Shown here: in pieces, positions 21,500 to 33,805 of the stretch
Position numbering within the stretch: the first letter of the stretch is position 1
How the letters are laid out: each line of letters opens with the position of its first letter
NCBI RefSeq assembly: GCF_052324685.1
Contig: NC_135214.1
Location: forward strand, 34,610,954 to 34,674,953
Source: Brachyhypopomus gauderio
Taxonomy: Eukaryota; Chordata; Actinopteri; Gymnotiformes; Hypopomidae
DNA: 64,000 bases
Direction: 5' to 3'
Notes under the pieces: model-generated
What the model saw: the letters and a program-made list of their open reading frames with translations, nothing else
Databases searched by the model: none
What the model was told of the DNA's origin: nothing
Program-made: the position numbers and the translations under genes

Positions 21500-22482
21500 A
21501 TGAGCATGATGGAGATGACTGAAGAGGCTACGCTGGTGGATGGGAAATTTAAATATAAGAAACTTCCAAATGGAAGTACAAACACAAATAGTGTTATTTG
21601 CACTTTATGCAGGAAGGAGTTCGCTTATCACAGGAGCACTTCCACCCTTCGTTACCACCTCAACGCAAAACATGTTGGGGCTAACGCGCAGGTCAGTAAT
21701 GATAACTTAGCTGCTAAATGTATTCCTAGTACGATAGGGTGACCAAACGTCCGTATTTTCCGGGACATGTCCGTATTTCACATCCTGTCCCATGCGTCCC
21801 GGGTTTTTTTTTAAGTGAGCAAACGTCTTGGTTTTTAAATTACCTTCATTGGACCATTAAGACTGATTAAACTTTCGCAAGTGACCGTAGCGCGTGACTC
21901 CGCACACCTCGCGCGAGCGGCGGAGGCATTTATACTCGACGCGTCACATTATTTGCAGTGTTGTTCGCTCTCTGTGGTCAAAGATAAAGGCTTACAAGAA
22001 GCGCTGCAAATTGCGTCAACTGATGCAAGTTACGAACTGCCGTCCAGAAAGACAATGTCGAAGAAAATCCAGCAACTGTATGATGAGGAAATGGAAGTAA
22101 AACAGGTTATTGTGAAGAGCCCCACAAATGTGGCTCTGACTGAGGATCACTGGACCTCTGTTACTTCAATTCTTCTTATTCTTCCAATATCCTGAGCAAA
22201 ACTCCCAAAATTAAACAACATTTTTGGTCAAAATTTCCAGTGTTCTGAAAACTGCTCTGTTTTCTGCACTCATCTATTGGTCTGTGTAGTAGACTGGTGG
22301 AAAAATAAACAAGATGTTGAAGTTTATGATTATGTTCACTAATTCATTCATCATTCAAACTTAAATTATTATTTCTCATGTTAAATACTGAAATGCGATT
22401 AAAATGCGATTAATTTCGATTAATTAATTACAAAGCTTCTGATTAATTCGATTAATTATTTTAATGGCGTCCCACCCCTAAT
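21500..22482 (+). pseudogene. hAT transposase remnant with BED zinc finger
   Basis: The first piece (21500-21742) encodes a BED-type finger: VICTLCRKEF, then STLRYHLNAKH (C-x2-C...H-x4-H). The second piece (about 21881-22195) encodes SLSVVKDKGLQEAL, YELPSRKTMSKKI and ALTEDHWTS, matching the region after the finger in ZBED-like hAT transposases. Between them (21734-21870) sits TAGGGTGACCAAACGTCC, itself a hAT-type terminus, so another insertion interrupts the gene. The catalytic core and C-terminal dimerisation domain are absent. The right edge may be GGCGTCCCACCCCTA near 22465-22480, the complement of a TAGGGGTGGG-type hAT end. Dead copy. Confidence 0.75.
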
Positions 22483-22489
22483 ATTTTTA

Positions 22490-22725
22490 TATATCAGTAG
22501 CGAACCGTGACCATTAAACCTGGGCCCGCTCCCCCACCCCCCCGGAAAAAAATTGTTTCCTTTGCTAATTAACTGCAATAAATAAATTAAAAAAAACTGA
22601 GACGACAGTACAGCTTTAGAAACGCAATAAACAATAATATCTGTACTAGATAACTTCTTAAGCAAAATAAGGTTCCAACAAAATAAGGTTCACAGCTCCG
22701 TGTTCCTCGGGAGCGGAATATGTAA
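22490..22725 (+). repeat. Repeat copy A of an inverted family
   Basis: Contains CCATTAAACCTGGGCCCGCT, a C-run, TTGTTTCCTTTGC and AGCTTTAGAAACGCAATAAAC. The same blocks recur at 22866-23030 (same direction) and 23363-23580 (reversed). Confidence 0.85.
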
Positions 22726-22814
22726 ACAACGTGCACAAAGGCATCAAAGGAATGAATCAAAACTAGCTAGCAGTGGTACGCTAACGCCAGCTAGTGTCGC
22801 CACAGCGGGTGGAA

Positions 22815-23630
22815 ATTATCATACAATTAAGCCCGCCCACTAAGAGGGAAGATATGATTGGTCACTTTTAAACCATTAAATCTGGGCCCGCTCCCATCCC
22901 CCCCCCCCCCCTTGAAAAATAATTGTTTCCTTTCCCAATTAACTGCAATAAATAAATAAATAAAAACTGAGATGACAGTACAGCTTTAGAAACGCAATAA
23001 ACACTAATATCTGTACTGTAAGTAGATAAAAAATAGGATAAATTATATATATTTATGTTTTAAGAATATTTTAGGCCCTTTGAAAGGGCGTAGAGGGCCC
23101 TGATGACATAAATATATATAATTTATCCTATCTTTTTTAGACAATCGACATCTAAACAATTACAGAAATATAAGCAAATAAATTATTCAACCGTGTCTAT
23201 TCAATCTGTGTTGGAAGGTGAGGGGTTAAGTGGAAGCCTGTGAGCCTGTGTCTCCCCCTATCAGCACTGTGATGCCCGCTGTTCGTTTACAGAGGGCCTG
23301 GCAGTTATAATTCAGCGCAATACCAGTTTCAAATGACAGTAAAATGGACCAATATATCATACATATTCCGCTTCCGAGGAACACAGAGCTGTGAACCTTA
23401 TTTTGTTGGAACCTTATTTTGCTTTAGAAGTTATCTAGTACAGATATTAGTGTTTATTGCGTTTCTAAAGCTGTACTATCGTCTCAGTTTTTATTTATTG
23501 CAGTTAATTGGGAAAGGAAACAATTTTTTTCGGGGGGGGGGGGGGGGTGTGAGCGGGCCCAGGTTTAATGGTTTAAAATTGACCAATTATATCTTCCCTC
23601 TTAGTGGGCGGGCTTAATTGTATGATGGCT
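22815..23630. mobile_element. Long inverted-repeat element with central AT palindrome
   Basis: Left arm 22815-23030 and right arm about 23400-23630 are inverted copies: AATTAAGCCCGCCCACTAAGAGGGAAGATATGATTGGTC on the left (22827-22864) has its complement at 23578-23615, followed in both by the GGGCCC and AACGCAATAAACA blocks. Between them, 23025-23138 is a second, nearly perfect palindrome with about 32 bp arms (GGATAAATTATATATATTTA and its complement) around a 45 bp loop. No coding sequence. This looks like a foldback or MITE cluster. Confidence 0.75.
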
Positions 23631-23950
23631 CATTCAGAATATGCGTGCTACCCAAGTAATGACTAAAAGTCAGTCTTTGAGATAGGGTTTCTTAATACAG
23701 AGGGTGCATTAGACCAGGGGCTCATCTCCTGTTTCCAAAATGCATCAATGACTGCTTGAGAAAGTGGTTCTACTTTGATACTTGAAGAAAAAAAACATGC
23801 TCAATAAAATGTAGGCTACTCGTGTTCAACGGTTTATTCAGTTAAACATGAAAATAGTACTGTATGCCTACATACTTTAAGATGGCATATTCAGTTAAAC
23901 ATGAATTTGTAAGCCTACATACTGTACATTAAAAGGGGTTGATAACATGT

Positions 23951-24241
23951 TTATTCAGCTAAACATGAGATTTGAAATGTAAGCAAACATTTAGTACATT
24001 TAACCTGTTTTCCGTGGCGTTGACTCTTCCCCTGGGCTGCATCAGTGCTTGACCCAGCGTCAGCAGCATTAGCAAACGGGTGCTTTGCGTTTAAATGGTA
24101 CTTCAGACTGGTAGAACTCCCACAATTAACTAATTCCGCGTTGCATAAGGTGCAAACAACTTTAGTCTTGTCAATGTCTCCATTAGGAGGCTTCCTAAAA
24201 ATGAATTTTCCATGAAGCAAACCCGGCGACTTCGTGCCCAT
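23951..24241 (-). pseudogene. BED-finger fragment of a second hAT transposase
   Basis: On the minus strand from ATG at 24241 the frame reads GKFIFRKPPNGDIDKTK, VVCTLCNAEL and SLKYHLNAKH, a BED zinc finger closely related to the one at 21500 but clearly diverged. The frame stops soon after, with no catalytic domain. With 21500-22482 it flanks the inverted-repeat cluster in opposite orientation. Confidence 0.75.
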
Positions 24242-24289
24242 ATATATAATATATATATTATATTAATTTTATCCTTAATTTAACCTGAA

Positions 24290-24640
24290 TCTGCTGCAAG
24301 GTCGGGACAGCGTGTGTTGAGCACGTGCGTTCTCGTTTTTGGCGCGTCGCTTTTATTCTTTGTCGTTACCGTAAACTCGGCAGCAGCTCAGTCTGCCCGC
24401 GCGCGCTAAAAACAGCGGCTGCAGCCAGCGTTTCCCGCGCTGGGGCACGCACACGCGCACACACACCGTGCGGTCGCGCTTGCATCACCGGGCCGTGGAC
24501 GGCGAGTTGACGGGCCGCGGTTTTACTGTCCGAGCCCGTGGAGAGGGAGAGGCAGGCGTGTGAGGGCGGTGTGGTGTGTCAGCAGGGCTGTGAAACTCGG
24601 CCTGCCTCTCCCCGACGGGTGGCCCAGCCAGCCGGGTCAG
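24290..24640. promoter_or_regulatory. CpG-rich island in nfic intron
   Basis: A short GC- and CpG-rich block (many CGCG and GCGC motifs between 24320 and 24520) stands against AT-rich surroundings. It could be an alternative promoter for nfic or for a non-coding RNA. I see no first-exon coding sequence ending in an NFI-compatible donor. Confidence 0.35.
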
Positions 24641-26660
24641 ACATGAGGTTGTGGGAGTAGGGCCATGACTTCAGACGGCTGGAAAGTGACACAATTCATT
24701 CCCAGAAGCACTGAGAACAGCCAGACTAAAATTAGGAGAGAGAGAGAGAGTGTGAGTAAGTGAGTGAGTTTTTTGTAACTTGGTTGAAGAGCTAACACAG
24801 CTGCACGAACCTACCGAAACTCCAGCTTAGTCACATTTGAAAGAGGACGTAGGCAAAACGAACACAGTCAACACCGTGGATTGAGCAGTCTGTCCCCAGT
24901 TACGATGGTTTAAATACCGTCCTGCTTATGGTGAGATGGAGTGTGCGCAATTAAGTGTCTTTTTCTATTGCTTTCTTAAACTTGACTAATTGGGAAAGGA
25001 TAAGTGTGCGTGAGGTGGCGGATTTCTCTTTGGGTTTGAAGTGGCTTTTCCTTGGCTTCACATAGCAAACCACACACCGTCCATCATGGCTCAGTTTCAC
25101 AAAGCTTTGTAACCTTGAAGAGAAAATGAAAAGTGCTTCAAAATGGAGAGGAATGAATGTTACAGTCTGTATGTGTGTTATAATATATTTTAAGTTGAAA
25201 ATTTTGAGCAATGTCCCCTAGATTACAATGTTTAATAGCAATGTTCTTAATGTTTTAAAAACATTTATACAAATATGAATAATACATACTAACATGTATG
25301 TAAACTGCACATACCACGTGACGAATGTGTTTGTTTTCTGTACCACTAGGGGGAACCAATGCACTTCTATCCACCATTACGGAAGGCTTAAAGTTATATC
25401 TTTCATGCCTGCAGCAAGAATAATTTGAGGTAGAACTTGCACTGGTTCTCAGAAGTATGAGTTCTTTTCTTAACTTTACACTTAATATGTAATTTATGCA
25501 TTAATATTGTCATTACCCAACATTCATCCATGATGAACCCAAACAATGATCAGAAAATATTTGTGCTTGTGGGAGCAATATGAACACCCACAAAGCAACC
25601 CACATAGCACCAAGAAAACGCCCTCAAAGCATTGCTCTGGAACAGCTGACACAGGTCACAATGCTTATGCACATAAAACTTGAGTTGTTAAAGAGCTGTT
25701 TTGCACCCTGTATGCTTCTTTGATATTAGTATTGCAAAGGCCATTAATAAATAAAAATGACATTGTGCTGCCTTTCAAGGGGTCAGAACAACCTCACTGC
25801 AGCCTTGTTAAAACCTTCCCACACACCAAATCCCGTTCTCTCATACACAGCTGTGCTTGGAGAACTACCATGTACACCCATTTCATATCATCATCTCATA
25901 ACATCCCTGGTAGAGGAGAAGAATCCATTCAGGTTCATTCAAGACGCTTTAATTGGTGTGCTTCCTTCACTTCCAGTGATAACTGCTTTAATATCAGATT
26001 CTCGAATATGACCAAGATGATGTGGCGTCTGCTAACGTAACCGTGCCTAATACTTGTCCTTGGGCTCGCTGCTAGCCGGAGTAGGAACGCTGGCTTATTA
26101 CAGCCTAATCACTGCCAGATTACTGCAGAGTAATCATTTTCTAATAGCTATTAGTCCTGTCCCAGAGGGGGTGCGGATCATGATAAATTAGACCTCTGCA
26201 TTATGCAAATGTTTCACAGAGAGATGCCACGACAACCTGCTGACTGAGGAGCTAAAGCCATGCTGAGGAGTAACTCTGATAGGCCAGGGCAATACATGCT
26301 AATTATCCCATACCTGGCTAGTGGACTAGATACAAGGACGTTAATTTTTTAAAATTATCTTATCAGACTGTTCTGATTAGCATATTGCAATTAGCGCAAT
26401 CTACTTCACATCAAAACAAAATGACAAATGTCACGATATATGATATTATGTGGTGTGAGATATGCATATATTTTTGTTACTGTGTCTAAACAAATGCAAA
26501 ATTGCATACAGCATATGTGACTTCCAGTGTGTATCTTATTCACAGATGAGTGAACATACAGGCAAAAATGTATCTCCACAGAGACTGCATGGGCCAGACT
26601 AGAGTGAGCTGTTCTTAATAAGCAGACTTGGGCACTGGGGTCTCAGTTCCAGTTCTACAG
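24641..26660. other. nfic intron segment
   Basis: No gene seen. A strong CTCF-like core, CCACTAGGGGGAACC, lies at 25343-25357. From about 26090 to 26420 the sequence becomes rich in TAAT cores and is listed separately. Confidence 0.5.
26090..26420. promoter_or_regulatory. Candidate conserved enhancer-like block
   Basis: Dense homeodomain/POU-type sites in non-repetitive sequence: CATTATGCAAATG (octamer-like, about 26199), GCTAATTATCCC, TTAGCATATTGCAATTAGCGC and several CTAAT/TAATC cores. Such texture is typical of vertebrate developmental enhancers. This is inference from composition only. Confidence 0.3.
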
Positions 26661-26667
26661 ACAGGAC

Positions 26668-26722
26668 AGATAGATAGATAGATAGATAGATACATACTTT
26701 ATTGATCCCGAAGAAAATTTAG
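26668..26722 (-). repeat. (GATA)n with LINE/SINE 3' tail
   Basis: GATAGATAGATA (26668-26690) is followed by CTTTATTGATCCCGAAG. The complement, CTTCGGGATCAATAAAG followed by TATC repeats, is the usual 3' end of Rex/L2-type fish retroelements, so this is a minus-strand tail remnant. Confidence 0.7.
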
Positions 26723-26904
26723 CAATAAATAATGAATAAAACTAGTCCAAGACCAAAAACACATTTCCAAAGAAGATACCCCACTGATGATATGGGTTTA
26801 GTCTTCATCTGAGCCTAGAATATGGTGTGTAGGACGTTCGACAATGTTTGTGGGTATGTGTGTCAAAAGGGCAGTTTTTATGTTGAGCAACATGCTACTG
26901 TAAA

Positions 26905-27132
26905 GCCACACGTGTGTTCAGTACACTGCTGGAGCCAGTTCTCACACGTGTGCTCAGTACACTGTTGGAGCCAGTTCTCACACGTGTGCTCAGTACACTG
27001 CTGGAGCCAGTTCTCACACGTGTGCTCAGTACACTGCTGGAGCCAGTTCTCACACGTGTGCTCAGTACACTGCTGGAGCCAGTTCTCACACATGTGCTCA
27101 GTACACTGCTGGAGCCAGTTCTCACACGTGTG
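26905..27132 (+). repeat. 36 bp minisatellite, about 6 copies
   Basis: CACACGTGTGCTCAGTACAC is followed by TGCTGGAGCCAGTTCT in each unit, with near-perfect copies. The 36 bp length keeps several frames open on both strands, so the long cysteine-rich frames here are artefacts. Each unit contains CACGTG, a canonical E-box. Confidence 0.95.
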
Positions 27133-30100
27133 TGCTCTCTGCCATTGTTTGGCATGTGTGTGGCTTCCTGATCTGCAGTGAAGCTTTGTGGTTAAGCATG
27201 GTGGTGGTGGTTTAGGGTCCATGGCAAGCAATGCACACAATCACAATGTCGCTTCTAAAATGACAACAATCAGGTGTCATAATATACACGTGAACATTAC
27301 AATTTATTAGGGACAGTGTATTAGTACATATGATGTTTCCATATCTATTTCCATGGAGTGTATAATCAGAATCCAGCCAACACATGGGACTGTTGTCTCT
27401 CCCTACTAACAAGATTGCAAAGAGGAGGTTGCAGTCTTGACTCTGTGCTGGCATAGAAAGTGTTGCTCAGTTTCTGCGCCTGTACCTCAGTCCCCACTGC
27501 ATGGTGTTTCTGGGCAGAGCTGGGTCTTCTCGATAGAGCTGAGCCTTCTGCGTCTGCTGGATGCTTCAGAACTGCTGACTCACTGTTTTTCATTCCGTGC
27601 AACCACCAACTTGCACACAGTACTGCAGACTGCTGAGAGCCAAGCGTGTCTGATTCTCTAAGAGTAATGGAGTTCCACAACAGAACTTGCGCAGTTCTAG
27701 AAGCCACACTGCATTATTACATCATAAGGCACCTGGAAAGGTGCAAACAAACAGGTTTATCTGCAGATAAAAAAATATATAACTTTTCAGTTAACCATTG
27801 CAGAAATTAATATATCACTCAAGATACAAAAAACACTGAAATATTAAGCAAAGCATTCATTGTATTGCAATACTCCGATTTGACCAGAAGAGGGTGTATG
27901 TGACCATTAGAAACAATAACACAGCAGTTACTGTTTGGAAATATACCCACAGTGTAAAACTCTAATTGGAGCGCTGCTATTTTGTTTGTTTATTTCTGCA
28001 GCTGTTACTAAATCTGAACCAAAGATTAAATTCTCTATAGTGCAGACAATGACTGCATAATAGAATTGCAGCATTATGAATTATATTATATGTGCTCCAG
28101 AAGAGCACTGATGATAAAGTGATGATAATCAAAACTAAATGAATATTTACTTCATATTATTCTATGTGCCTATGATTTGTGTGTCATGTTACTGGACATA
28201 TGGGAACCCACAGACGTTGGGAGACCAATGACTGCTGTAAAGTCAGAAAGGCACATTTGCATGGAGTTATACACAGCCTTGTAACCATCGTTTAATGTGT
28301 CAAACAGCATACGTTAAAGTGTCCAGTGGCCATCCATTTGGCTATTTAGCCAGGTAAAAGCCCAAAGGCCAGTGCTGAATGACTCCTTACAGCTGTACTG
28401 AATGACCTCTGACAGTGTCCACTCTGGTCCAGCTCACCACATCCTTGTGGATGTGCTTAAACAATCTGCCAACCATCCAGAGAAAGGATGCTGATTCCGT
28501 TTGCTAATGTATTCAGCACCATCCTCATGCATATGCATCATTTCATTAATTGCGTTATGCCAACAAGCCCTGCAATTAATTTCACTAATCAACACTCACC
28601 CATCCATATGTGTTTAGGGATGGCTTTGCGTTTAATAGTCATTTTAAATTAAATGCAGCTTACTGTGATTAAAGCTTCACAAAACCTCGCAGAAGCTTTA
28701 AGTGTTAATATGAGTAGTAGTCATGTATTCTCACTTTTCTGCAGACTTTACGTGGCCATAAGAGAACTGTTTTTAACTTTTTTATTATCATTATAAAACC
28801 TCATGGAGTTGGGGATAGAAAAATAATGAAATGTATATTTTAGCTAAGAAATGTTATTTTTAGAAGCTCTTGATATGTTAGTGTGGGATTAGGTTCTGTC
28901 TGTCTTAAGAAAATTAAATCCTCTCATCGTCTCACATTGTGAATTGTGGTTTTGCATTTCATTGCTTCTTCAATTTAGTCTCAAGTGGTTTTTTTTTGGG
29001 GAGGGGATTTCCCCATTTTGGAACCGTCTTGAATCCATCTTAAAGTGTCAGATCTCTTGGCTGTGCTGGGATCTGTGATCTGGGATCTAGGATGCGCTTC
29101 CAGAACTGTGCTTGCTCCAACGTAACCAGATTAGACTCCCTTGTGCTCCAGTGAGCAGGAGGAGACAGGAGACTGCCTCCCTGTGGCCCGGCCAGTCAAC
29201 CCTGCAGTGCTCTCCGTTCCTGCTGCATTCAGGCCTAATGCTCATGTTTGCGCCACCAGAGCTGGGCACGAAGGCCAGTGCCTACATGGCACGTTTCATA
29301 CTGAAATGAATTTGGGCACGACAGAGCAAGATGCTGAAGAAAGAGTCTGTACAGGCTGTAGACACTAGGCGACTCATGCCTGAATAAATAAATCTGTGTA
29401 TAATAAAGATAATAAAGAATGCTGCTCAAATATTTAATTTCCTTCTGATAAAAGGAAAATATAACAAATAATAAATCTTGTAGGACAATTTTACGGTTTA
29501 TTTATTTTCCAACAATTAGATTTAGCAATTTCTTTTTTTATTCGGAAGGCAATTTTGTCCGTTTGCATGTAAAAACGCCTCTCTAATCGATCACGTGGAC
29601 GTTGGTTTCTTGAAAAACAAACTGAAAAGCCGTGGACCTATTTATCAACACTTTACAGTAAACATTTAACAAAAGACACATGTTTAAAATCCTACATGGC
29701 CGGAATCACAGTCCTAACGGACGTTTGTGTGTGAAGTATCAGGAGTGAATGTGCAGGTCTGTGCAGTAGGCCTACTACACCTTTCCACCGTAGTTCTGAG
29801 GAATAAAAGCACCTTTTAAAAACATATCATAGGCCTACATCTAAAATGTACGATGCTGACGAAACACCACCACAAGATTTCGCTAAGCTAAATAATAATA
29901 GTACAGAAACGCTCAGAAGCCTATTCATTTTGAAAATGACATAAGAATGAAACAAATTCATTATTATGCAACCGGAAATTGAGATTGTAGACATTAATTA
30001 GGCCTACACGTTTACTTCACTGAGGCTAATCAGGAGCTGGACTATTAACCACCGACCCACTGCACAAATATCTGGATTAAGGAAATCTGAAACTGATTTG

Positions 30101-30950
30101 GTTTGAAACTTACTTTTTAGTAAAAAACAATAGGCTGTTTTAAAAGATATTCTTAAACCTTCAATAAATTCAGGTTACTTGTGGATGTCCAAAGTAAACT
30201 GCTGAGGGATTTTAGCGAGATAAGTAAAAGACAGAGAAATATGAAAAAAATATAAAACGTTGCACTCCCGTAATTTTCGCAAAAAATTTTATAACCCGTC
30301 CAACAGTGTAGCAGTAACCTATTAATCACAAAATACCCCCCCCCCCTTAAACTTTTTTCTGTGAAAAGCAACTTTCGGCAGAAAATGGGGGGAAATATCG
30401 ACTAAAATACATCCAACTTAATCTTTTGCCATTTTTTAAATGACTCCAGTCAAGTTTAGGAATAGGGGGAAAATGCTTCTTTGCATTTAAATGGTGATAA
30501 TCATATGTCAGGTCTGTTGGTCAATAATATATTTAATCACTAAAATCTTGTGTTTTTTCCGTCTTAATCAAAGAAACGTCGTTAACAAAAGTATTTTGTG
30601 CGTTTCCTACATACTCAGCAGGCGGACCCCATCAGTTAGGGACTCATAAGGTGTCGATGTTTCCCAACACTCCTGTTCCGTATTGTACCTACACAATGAT
30701 TATTAAACCAACTATGAAACAATCATTTAAAGATGAACTGTTAAAACACACGGTGTCTGATCATCTTTCCTGAGTCACTCCAACGCGTCAGCGGTTATCA
30801 TGTTCAGCATCAGCTGCATACAACAATCAGATAAAGTCATAAATAAATAATATTCTTGTGGGTTTTTTTACTTTCCCAGATGGACATAAAAGTTATTAAA
30901 GGTTAGGTGACCTAAACAGAGGGAAAATAACATGCCTGCAGCGGTAAGTC
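27133..30950. other. nfic intron segment without genes
   Basis: AT-rich sequence with no supported exon. A CTCF-like core CCAGAAGAGGGTG lies at 27884-27896. The block 28480-28700 looks regulatory (separate entry). Short frames near 29087-29429 and 30153 have no family resemblance. Confidence 0.55.
28480..28700. promoter_or_regulatory. Candidate conserved enhancer-like block
   Basis: Contains CATGCATATGCATCATTTC, CATTAATTGCGTTATGCC, GCAATTAATTTCACTAATC and TTTAAATTAAATGCAG, a dense run of homeodomain/POU/Sox-like cores without simple repeats. Texture suggests a developmental enhancer. No alignment was possible. Confidence 0.3.
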
Positions 30951-30960
30951 GATGAGCTAA

Positions 30961-31011
30961 CGTTAACCGGTGCCGAATTCAAACTTCTGCCGCTCTGATA
31001 ACCGGTTAACG
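30961..31011. promoter_or_regulatory. Inverted pair of AACCGGT(T) motifs
   Basis: CGTTAACCGGT (30961-30971) and ACCGGTTAACG (31001-31011) are perfect inverted 11-mers separated by 29 bp at the upstream edge of the CpG-rich region. AACCGGTT is the Grainyhead-like consensus; the right copy matches it fully and the left has 7 of 8. Confidence 0.4.
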
Positions 31012-31338
31012 AGCTTATTGGAGCGCCGCGACGGTACTTTAGTACCAACGTGCCAAACCAATGGCGATGGTCGCTTTACACTATATATACTGCAGAGTAA
31101 AACTGATATTTAAAAAACATGCTTTATGCTGGTTAAAAAAATGCTTCCAATGATGCAGCGTGCGGGGCATGCAACAACTTTGGATAGCCTAGTTAAGACG
31201 TCGCAGTTGTGTACGTCTTTGATTAGTACATTATATATTTAGCTAGTGTTAAATGATTAATTTAGTTTTTAGCCGATTCTTTTAATTCTAACTACGCCAT
31301 AAACGAGCGTTTGATTTTGGGCCCCTTTGTGTACATAG

Positions 31339-31339
<1 letters not shown>

Positions 31340-31375
<36 letters not shown>
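31340..31375 (+). repeat. (CA)n microsatellite
   Basis: About 14 CA dinucleotides preceded by CGCGCG and followed by ACGC repeats. Confidence 0.9.
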
Positions 31376-32436
31376 TTCGCACGCACGCACGCAAGCCACC
31401 TCCGTCCTGTTTCATCAATTTCTTATCGGCAACTAAAAGATCCGTGAAGCACCCGCCGGACGAGCCGTGCATTTTGTTCTGGTGTCGTAAGGGGAGAATA
31501 TTAAAGAGCAGGAGAACCGAGAGGCACTGACCGTCCTGAACACCACAGCTAGCCGTGCTGCATACAAGACACACTCCGCACTGTAGTTTAACCACCAACG
31601 ACTACAGCGGGCTGCGATCCCCACCGACCACCGCAGTCCCGACACACACCGTGAACGCTGCATTATATTGTCAAATCTGCGCCTTGTCCTTCTGTACCTG
31701 CTAGCGTGGACATCTGGACCGGGCCGAGGCTGCAGACTTGGCGTGGGACGTTTGCGTTTGGTCAGTGTCCGGGTTATTCTCCTCATCCGAGGACCAGGGA
31801 TTACTTCCTTGCGAAGAGAAATGGATACGGAGTAATAAAAACGCGTGGACGAGATGGCCAGACGTTGAAGTGCAGCACCGCGAACGCGTCTACGCCAGAA
31901 CTTTTTCGGGGGGGTTTGGCAGTTTCGCTTCGACATGGTACGTTGATCAATTTCATCATTATTTGCCTTGTTCCAGCAGAGACGGGAGAGATCGCGGGTT
32001 GTTCACTCTTAAAGTCAAATGGAGGTAATGGCAGAACCGCCGTTTTTCGGTTTTCCTTCCTCGGTTCGGAGCCAGTTACTCCGTATCTCAAGGTTTGTGG
32101 GGAAAGGTCCAAAACGCAGGCGTGTATTTACGCGACAGCGAGCACGAAGCCCGGCGTTTGGCTTTTGTCCCGCAGTGAAACTTATTAGATGTTTCCCAGC
32201 CCGAGAGAAGCAGGGCGGGTGAATGCTGACCACGGCACCCCGAGGCCCAGTTTAAAGTTCAGATCCACCGAACAGACGCCCGTGGAGTTTGAGAAAATGG
32301 CCGCAGCCGGAGCCGCAGGCTCGCCGGCATGAATTTGAACCACAGACCGACAGAGGCGCTCCGTCCCTGGAAGTAATCTCGGCGAGAGAGCCGGAGTTAA
32401 AGCGCCGTGCAAACGGAGCCTCGCCGTCGTTTCTGG

Positions 32437-32439
<3 letters not shown>

Positions 32440-32470
<31 letters not shown>
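32440..32470 (+). repeat. (CA)15 microsatellite in CpG island
   Basis: Uninterrupted CA dinucleotides within the nfic CpG-rich region. Confidence 0.9.
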
Positions 32471-32473
<3 letters not shown>

Positions 32474-33805
32474 CGTGGGCGACTCTCCACGTTTGGGCCA
32501 CAATAACTTCACTGTGTGAAGAACAGCGCACCTCCGTCTACCCGAGAGCATCATAGCAAACAGGGCCAAGTCCATTAGGCGTGGGGCAACGAGATAAAGT
32601 ACACTACTTTAATATCAAAGTCAGTTCATTTTCATTTAAAGAACAGCAGGACCGGACCATTCAACCATAGTTTCAGACTTACACAACTATCCTGGCTGAT
32701 ATTTAACAGCTGCTGTGTTGACTTGAAGGAGGTGATGTTAGGTTGAATAACACGTTAATAACCGTGTGATTGCAGGTTCAGGTGTTGGACCAGTTCGAGA
32801 TCTGCAAGGACATTTTCAGTTTATGTATAGCTGTCCAGGAAGTGCCTGTCTTCCTCTTCCCTTGTTTACAACTCATTTTTATTGTTATGAAGGAAACTTT
32901 GGATTGTAGATCGTGGAGTTTAACTTTATATTGCGCGTTGCTTTCAGGAGTTATTAATATTTTTCTCCGAATTGGAGCTGAACGTGACATGTTTGCGTTG
33001 GGCCCGCATTGCAGATTTACGCGTTTGCCACTGAGACTTTCGATGGATTAATTCTTTATTTACTGCTGTTTATGTGGGCAGTTCGTTCTTCGGAATAATT
33101 AAAAGGAAATTAGGATATGCAGGCTGTGCTAAAGTTTTCCATGCCTCTTATGAGCAGACGCAATAACGCGTACTATGGTGCACCGTTGTGCATATTAGTG
33201 AAATGTAAAATAAATATTAGTTCCTAACTCCTATATTAATTTTTGCCATGTAAGCCGTTTTTTGGGTTCCGCTTTATACATTTTGCGTGGATTATGTTCA
33301 AATTGATTGTTTTTGGATTACGTAGAGAAAAACTTTGTTACAAATTCTAGTCTTAAACTCCACAACGCTTTCTGATTACCCCCTCGCGTTTGTGCAGTTA
33401 TACACGTGATAGGCCTGCAAACTTAACCAATTTGTTGCGATTCTAGTGTGAAATGCGCCTGGGTTAGCGGATACCATCCCCATTTAAATCGGAACACAAA
33501 AGTAGCCCTTCAGTCCAGTGGATAAACAATTCAGACACCTGAGCCCCTCAAGACACTGGGCGACGGATCTTGAACGTCCTGTTCCATTGAACTTAAACCA
33601 CTTTATTGTCGAGCAGCCTGTAAAGTTTTAAAACTTTCTGCACTTGTCTCATTCGATGCGGTGCAGACAGCCTGACACGTTTACTGCAGCGTTTACTACG
33701 GGTGACTCCGCGGCCGGTGGCTGTCACTCGGAGCACCGGGACGTTGCTTGTCTAATGTCATTAGTCATGAATGGGCGCATGCACGTGCGCTCTGGGTGCT
33801 GCGAC

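Noticed and set aside
26822..27240. Cysteine-rich repeat proteins on both strands
   Set aside because: Artefact of the 36 bp minisatellite.
31433..32575. Several overlapping 100-170 codon frames in the CpG-rich region
   Set aside because: High GC depletes stop codons in all frames. None resembles a known protein and none leads to an NFI-compatible donor except the speculative ATG|GTACGT.
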